Assembly: GCF_004792665.1 (NCBI RefSeq)
Contig: NZ_SRZX01000001.1
Location: 62,001-126,000, forward strand
Direction of reading: 5' to 3'
Length of the DNA stretch: 64,000 bases
Source: Marinobacter orientalis
Lineage (GTDB): Bacteria; Pseudomonadota; Gammaproteobacteria; Pseudomonadales; Oleiphilaceae
Part shown: positions 61,904-64,000 of the stretch, in pieces
Numbering within the stretch: the stretch's first letter is position 1
How the letters are laid out: each line of letters begins with the position of its first letter
Notes under the pieces: generated by a model
Told to the model about the DNA's origin: nothing
The model's database searches: none
The model's input: the letters and a program-made list of their open reading frames with translations, nothing else
Position numbers and translations under genes: made by a program

Positions 61904-62554
61904 TCACCGTTTACGTGTGGAAAAACTCATCTTCTGATTCGCAAGTTTTTCCTCAGTTCCAAGCCAGGCGTAGGCCAGCAGTGTGGGTTCGAAGTCGCCT
62001 GTTGTCATGCGATGAGCTTTTTCCGGCGGATTGAAAAACAGGGCGCCGGGCGCAAACACGCTGTAATTGCCGTCTGAGACCGACCCGCTCAGGCATATAT
62101 AGGATTCACTGATGCCATCGTGGCTATGCTCGGGATAGGTACAGCGAGGGCCAAACAGAACGAGCCCGAGAATGACCTTCCCGCTGATCGCCGGACCACC
62201 GGGACCCATCAGTTCCGTGTAGGCGTACTTACGCGCCAGGCTTTTGTGCATGCGTTCATAGCCATAACGCCAGGTCAGTTGTCCGGACACCCGCATCAGT
62301 GCCCGGACAACTGGCGCGGTGCGCTCGCTCAACCCCTGGTCCAGAGCCCGACCCAGCCACGCGCATACCGGCAGCTCGACTGGTTGATCGAGCTCCATAA
62401 CAGGATTGGATTCAAGTTCGGCATTCAGCCTGTTACGGACATCCTTCAGGTGGGAGCGAATGACCGGGTTGCCGCCTGCAGAAGTGAACCGGTAAAGGTG
62501 CCAGTACTCGCGAAACAGATATTGCCAGTCAACGTGATCTGAGAGTCTCGACAT
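61904..62554 (-). CDS. DMSP lyase-family cupin protein
   Basis: A 216-residue cupin with the pattern of DMSP lyases (DddL/DddQ type), which split dimethylsulfoniopropionate to dimethyl sulfide and acrylate. The metal-site motif is YPEHSHDGISESYICLSG, giving His143, His145, Glu150 and Tyr152, with His181 in NPPEKAHRMTT. The region TLLAYAWLG after it is also typical. The N-terminal half is helical (residues 1-110). The family also contains proteins that lack lyase activity, so the activity is not certain. No dmdA, acrylate or transporter gene is beside it. Confidence 0.7.
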   Translation of the reverse strand: MSRLSDHVDWQYLFREYWHLYRFTSAGGNPVIRSHLKDVRNRLNAELESNPVMELDQPVELPVCAWLGRALDQGLSERTAPVVRALMRVSGQLTWRYGYERMHKSLARKYAYTELMGPGGPAISGKVILGLVLFGPRCTYPEHSHDGISESYICLSGSVSDGNYSVFAPGALFFNPPEKAHRMTTGDFEPTLLAYAWLGTEEKLANQKMSFSTRKR

Positions 62555-62698
62555 AGGTTGGATTCTCCAGGTTCCTTGGTCACTATCCCTACAGGATAGG
62601 AGAAATGCAGCAGGTCGGTCAGCCTGAAAACCACCGATGTGGACTCGAGAGCCGGGTTTTGCTTCACTGGACTCCACAACGCATACAGGAGGGAAACC

Positions 62699-63196
62699 AT
62701 GATTAATGAAACGGATATGAAACATCTCGGACGCTGTGTTGAACTGGCGACCATGGCGATTAAAGGCGGCAATCCTCCTTTCGGTTCAGTGCTTGTGGAT
62801 GAACATGGGGCGGTAAGGTACGAGGGGCATAACGAGACCGCCGGCGGTGATGCGACCCGCCATCCCGAGTTTGAAATAGCGCGCTGGGCCGCGGCCAACA
62901 TGACGCCCGACGAGCGGGCAGCGGCAACTGTTTATACCTCGGGTGAACATTGCCCCATGTGCGCCGCGGCCCATGGCTGGGTGGGGCTTGGCCGGATCGT
63001 CTACGCAAGTTCCTCCGAGCAGCTCTCAACCTGGCTGGACGAGATGCACGCAACACCGCCACCTGTAGCAACCCTGCCGATCAATGAGGTGGTTCCCGGT
63101 GTGCCGACCGAAGGCCCCTTTCCTGCCCTGGCAGATGCGGTTCGTGATCTCCACAGGCAATTCCGCTCGCAGCATCGATCCAGCGGCAGAGCCTAG
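62699..63196 (+). CDS. Nucleoside/nucleobase deaminase (CMP/dCMP deaminase superfamily)
   Basis: A 165-residue zinc-dependent deaminase. Zinc ligands and catalytic Glu are in RHPEFEIARWAA near residues 60-71 (HxE) and GEHCPMCAAAHGWVGLGRI near 82-100 (PCxxC type with PMCAAA; only the Cys pair CPMC is needed). The fold and length fit guanine deaminase or tRNA adenosine/cytosine deaminase relatives; TadA-specific motifs are not clear. CAGGAGG precedes the ATG. It is divergent from the cupin gene and is followed five bases later by a membrane protein gene. Confidence 0.82.
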   Translation: MINETDMKHLGRCVELATMAIKGGNPPFGSVLVDEHGAVRYEGHNETAGGDATRHPEFEIARWAAANMTPDERAAATVYTSGEHCPMCAAAHGWVGLGRIVYASSSEQLSTWLDEMHATPPPVATLPINEVVPGVPTEGPFPALADAVRDLHRQFRSQHRSSGRA

Positions 63197-63201
63197 CGCC
63201 C

Positions 63202-63861
63202 ATGCGTATTCGCGTCACTCACCAACGCATCACAATTGCCCTGCAACTGGTGCTGCTTGCCGAGACGGTGTTTGCCATCTGGGGTCAACGCTGGTTTACC
63301 GCGTTCCTGACAGCAATGATCATTGCCATCACCTTTTTCCCGCTGTTGTTTGAACACCGTTTCCGCATCCACATTCCGCCAGAGCTGCAACTGGCTGCCA
63401 TTGTATTTGTGTTCGCATCCCTGTTTCTGGGGGAGATACGCGGTTACTACACGAGGTTCTGGTGGTGGGACGTGGCCCTGCACACCATGTCCGGCTTTTT
63501 GCTGGGTATTCTCGGCTTCCTGCTGGTCCACATCATGAACGAGACCGAGAAAATTCACGTCCATATGAACCCCGGTTTCGTGGCCTTCTTTGCTTTCATG
63601 TTTGCCGTGGGCGTTGGCGCGCTGTGGGAGATTTTCGAATTCACCATGGATTCTGTCTTCGGCATGAACATGCAGAAGCCCATGCTGGGCGACCCCTCGG
63701 GGCTGACGGATACCATGTGGGACCTGATCGTCGATGCTCTGGGCGCCCTGGTGATCTCAGTACTGGGCTGGCGCTATCTGAAAAATCCCGATGAGCGATC
63801 ATTCCTGGAGCGCTGGATCGACTCTTTCATCGAGCGCAATCCCCGATTCTTCAGGCGCTAA
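63202..63861 (+). CDS. DUF2238/YjdF-like integral membrane protein
   Basis: A 219-residue inner-membrane protein with about five or six helices. Conserved pieces resemble DUF2238/YjdF: WWDVALHTMSGFLLGILGF near residues 89-107, AVGVGALWEIFEFTMDS near 139-155, and DTMWDLIVDALGALVIS near 172-188, with charged residues buried in helices, so it may be a channel or enzyme. The C-terminal tail is charged and cytoplasmic. Function is unknown. The gene is five bases downstream of the deaminase, so they form a unit. Confidence 0.75.
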   Translation: MRIRVTHQRITIALQLVLLAETVFAIWGQRWFTAFLTAMIIAITFFPLLFEHRFRIHIPPELQLAAIVFVFASLFLGEIRGYYTRFWWWDVALHTMSGFLLGILGFLLVHIMNETEKIHVHMNPGFVAFFAFMFAVGVGALWEIFEFTMDSVFGMNMQKPMLGDPSGLTDTMWDLIVDALGALVISVLGWRYLKNPDERSFLERWIDSFIERNPRFFRR

Positions 63862-63876
63862 AGCACGGGAAGCAGT

Positions 63877-64000
63877 TCATCGTGCATCGACCATTCCTGA
63901 TCGGGGAACCAGACAATTCATTGCTGTAATGGACAGATCCCTGAATACGCCCTCCGAGGCAATCACACCCGGGAACCTGTCATAGATAGCGCGCCGGCAG
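63877..64000 (-). CDS. Possible C-terminal part of a gene beyond the window
   Basis: The minus strand from the window edge is open for 41 codons, ending in a TGA at 63877-63879. Its translation includes AIYDRFPGVIASEGVFRDL, which looks protein-like, and the region otherwise has no gene. The family cannot be named from so short a piece. Confidence 0.3.
   Translation of the reverse strand, partial: CRRAIYDRFPGVIASEGVFRDLSITAMNCLVPRSGMVDAR

Noticed and set aside
1..64000. CRISPR arrays, tRNA or rRNA genes, insertion sequences, prophage
   Set aside because: No regularly spaced repeats, cloverleaf-like intergenic stretches, transposase or phage structural genes were seen by reading; a dedicated RNA search was not possible.

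Overview
The window looks like ordinary chromosome of a marine gammaproteobacterium, most like Marinobacter. This is judged from protein families, not from a search: a YbiT-type ABC-F protein, YeiP/EfpL, YebG under a LexA box, DUF1415, DUF3581, two dehalogenase-type hydrolases and a DMSP-lyase-type cupin. No rRNA, tRNA, CRISPR array, intact insertion sequence or prophage was seen. Genes are dense, many start at GTG or TTG, and no gap without a gene exceeds about 230 bases.

Layout. 1-5.4 kb: 5' part of a nicotinamidase gene, dodecin, a DUF3750 protein whose 3' end lies in a repeat hairpin, an AzlCD exporter, a sirtuin, DUF1415 and a haloalkane dehalogenase. 5.4-12.6 kb: YbiT, a parvulin, a VanZ-like protein, a creatinase-like M24 protein, a DUF2059 protein, a transglycosylase-like protein, and a LysR gene divergent from a 65-residue protein. 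12.6-17.3 kb: acyl-CoA synthetase, a 35-residue membrane peptide, the lemA-TPM-TPM operon and SOS-controlled yebG. 17.3-22.5 kb: an Lrp regulator divergent from astA and a DUF1338 gene, a lipid kinase, a ZIP transporter and a TauE-type exporter. 22.7-25.2 kb: an AbiTii-domain protein tail to tail with a MotA/MotB-like pair. 25.3-37 kb: a fluoroacetate-dehalogenase-like hydrolase, DUF3581, DUF4112, a zinc-ribbon protein, a D-aminoacylase followed by a maleate-isomerase-fold protein without its cysteines, transporters, a shikimate kinase, a lytic transglycosylase, RsuA, a dicarboxylate symporter and a DsbA-family protein.

37-56.3 kb is the most coherent region and centres on glutamate. PutA (proline to glutamate) and a short NAD-glutamate dehydrogenase (glutamate to 2-oxoglutarate) lie together. 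Divergent from them is an Lrp-type regulator gene that overlaps a LysR gene by one base. Downstream of lysR is a ten-gene co-directional run: DUF1445, TRAP transporter P-Q-M, DUF2848, amidase, a membrane protein, an old yellow enzyme, and the 5-oxoprolinase PxpA-B-C. The simplest reading is uptake of a 5-oxoproline-like or related cyclic amide, its conversion to glutamate, and use of that glutamate by the neighbouring dehydrogenase. The substrate is an inference.

56.4-64 kb holds EfpL, a crotonase with an altered active site, DUF2750, two tiny membrane proteins, trxC followed by an Omp85-like barrel gene, a short-chain dehydrogenase, the DMSP-lyase-family cupin, a nucleoside deaminase and a DUF2238-like membrane protein.
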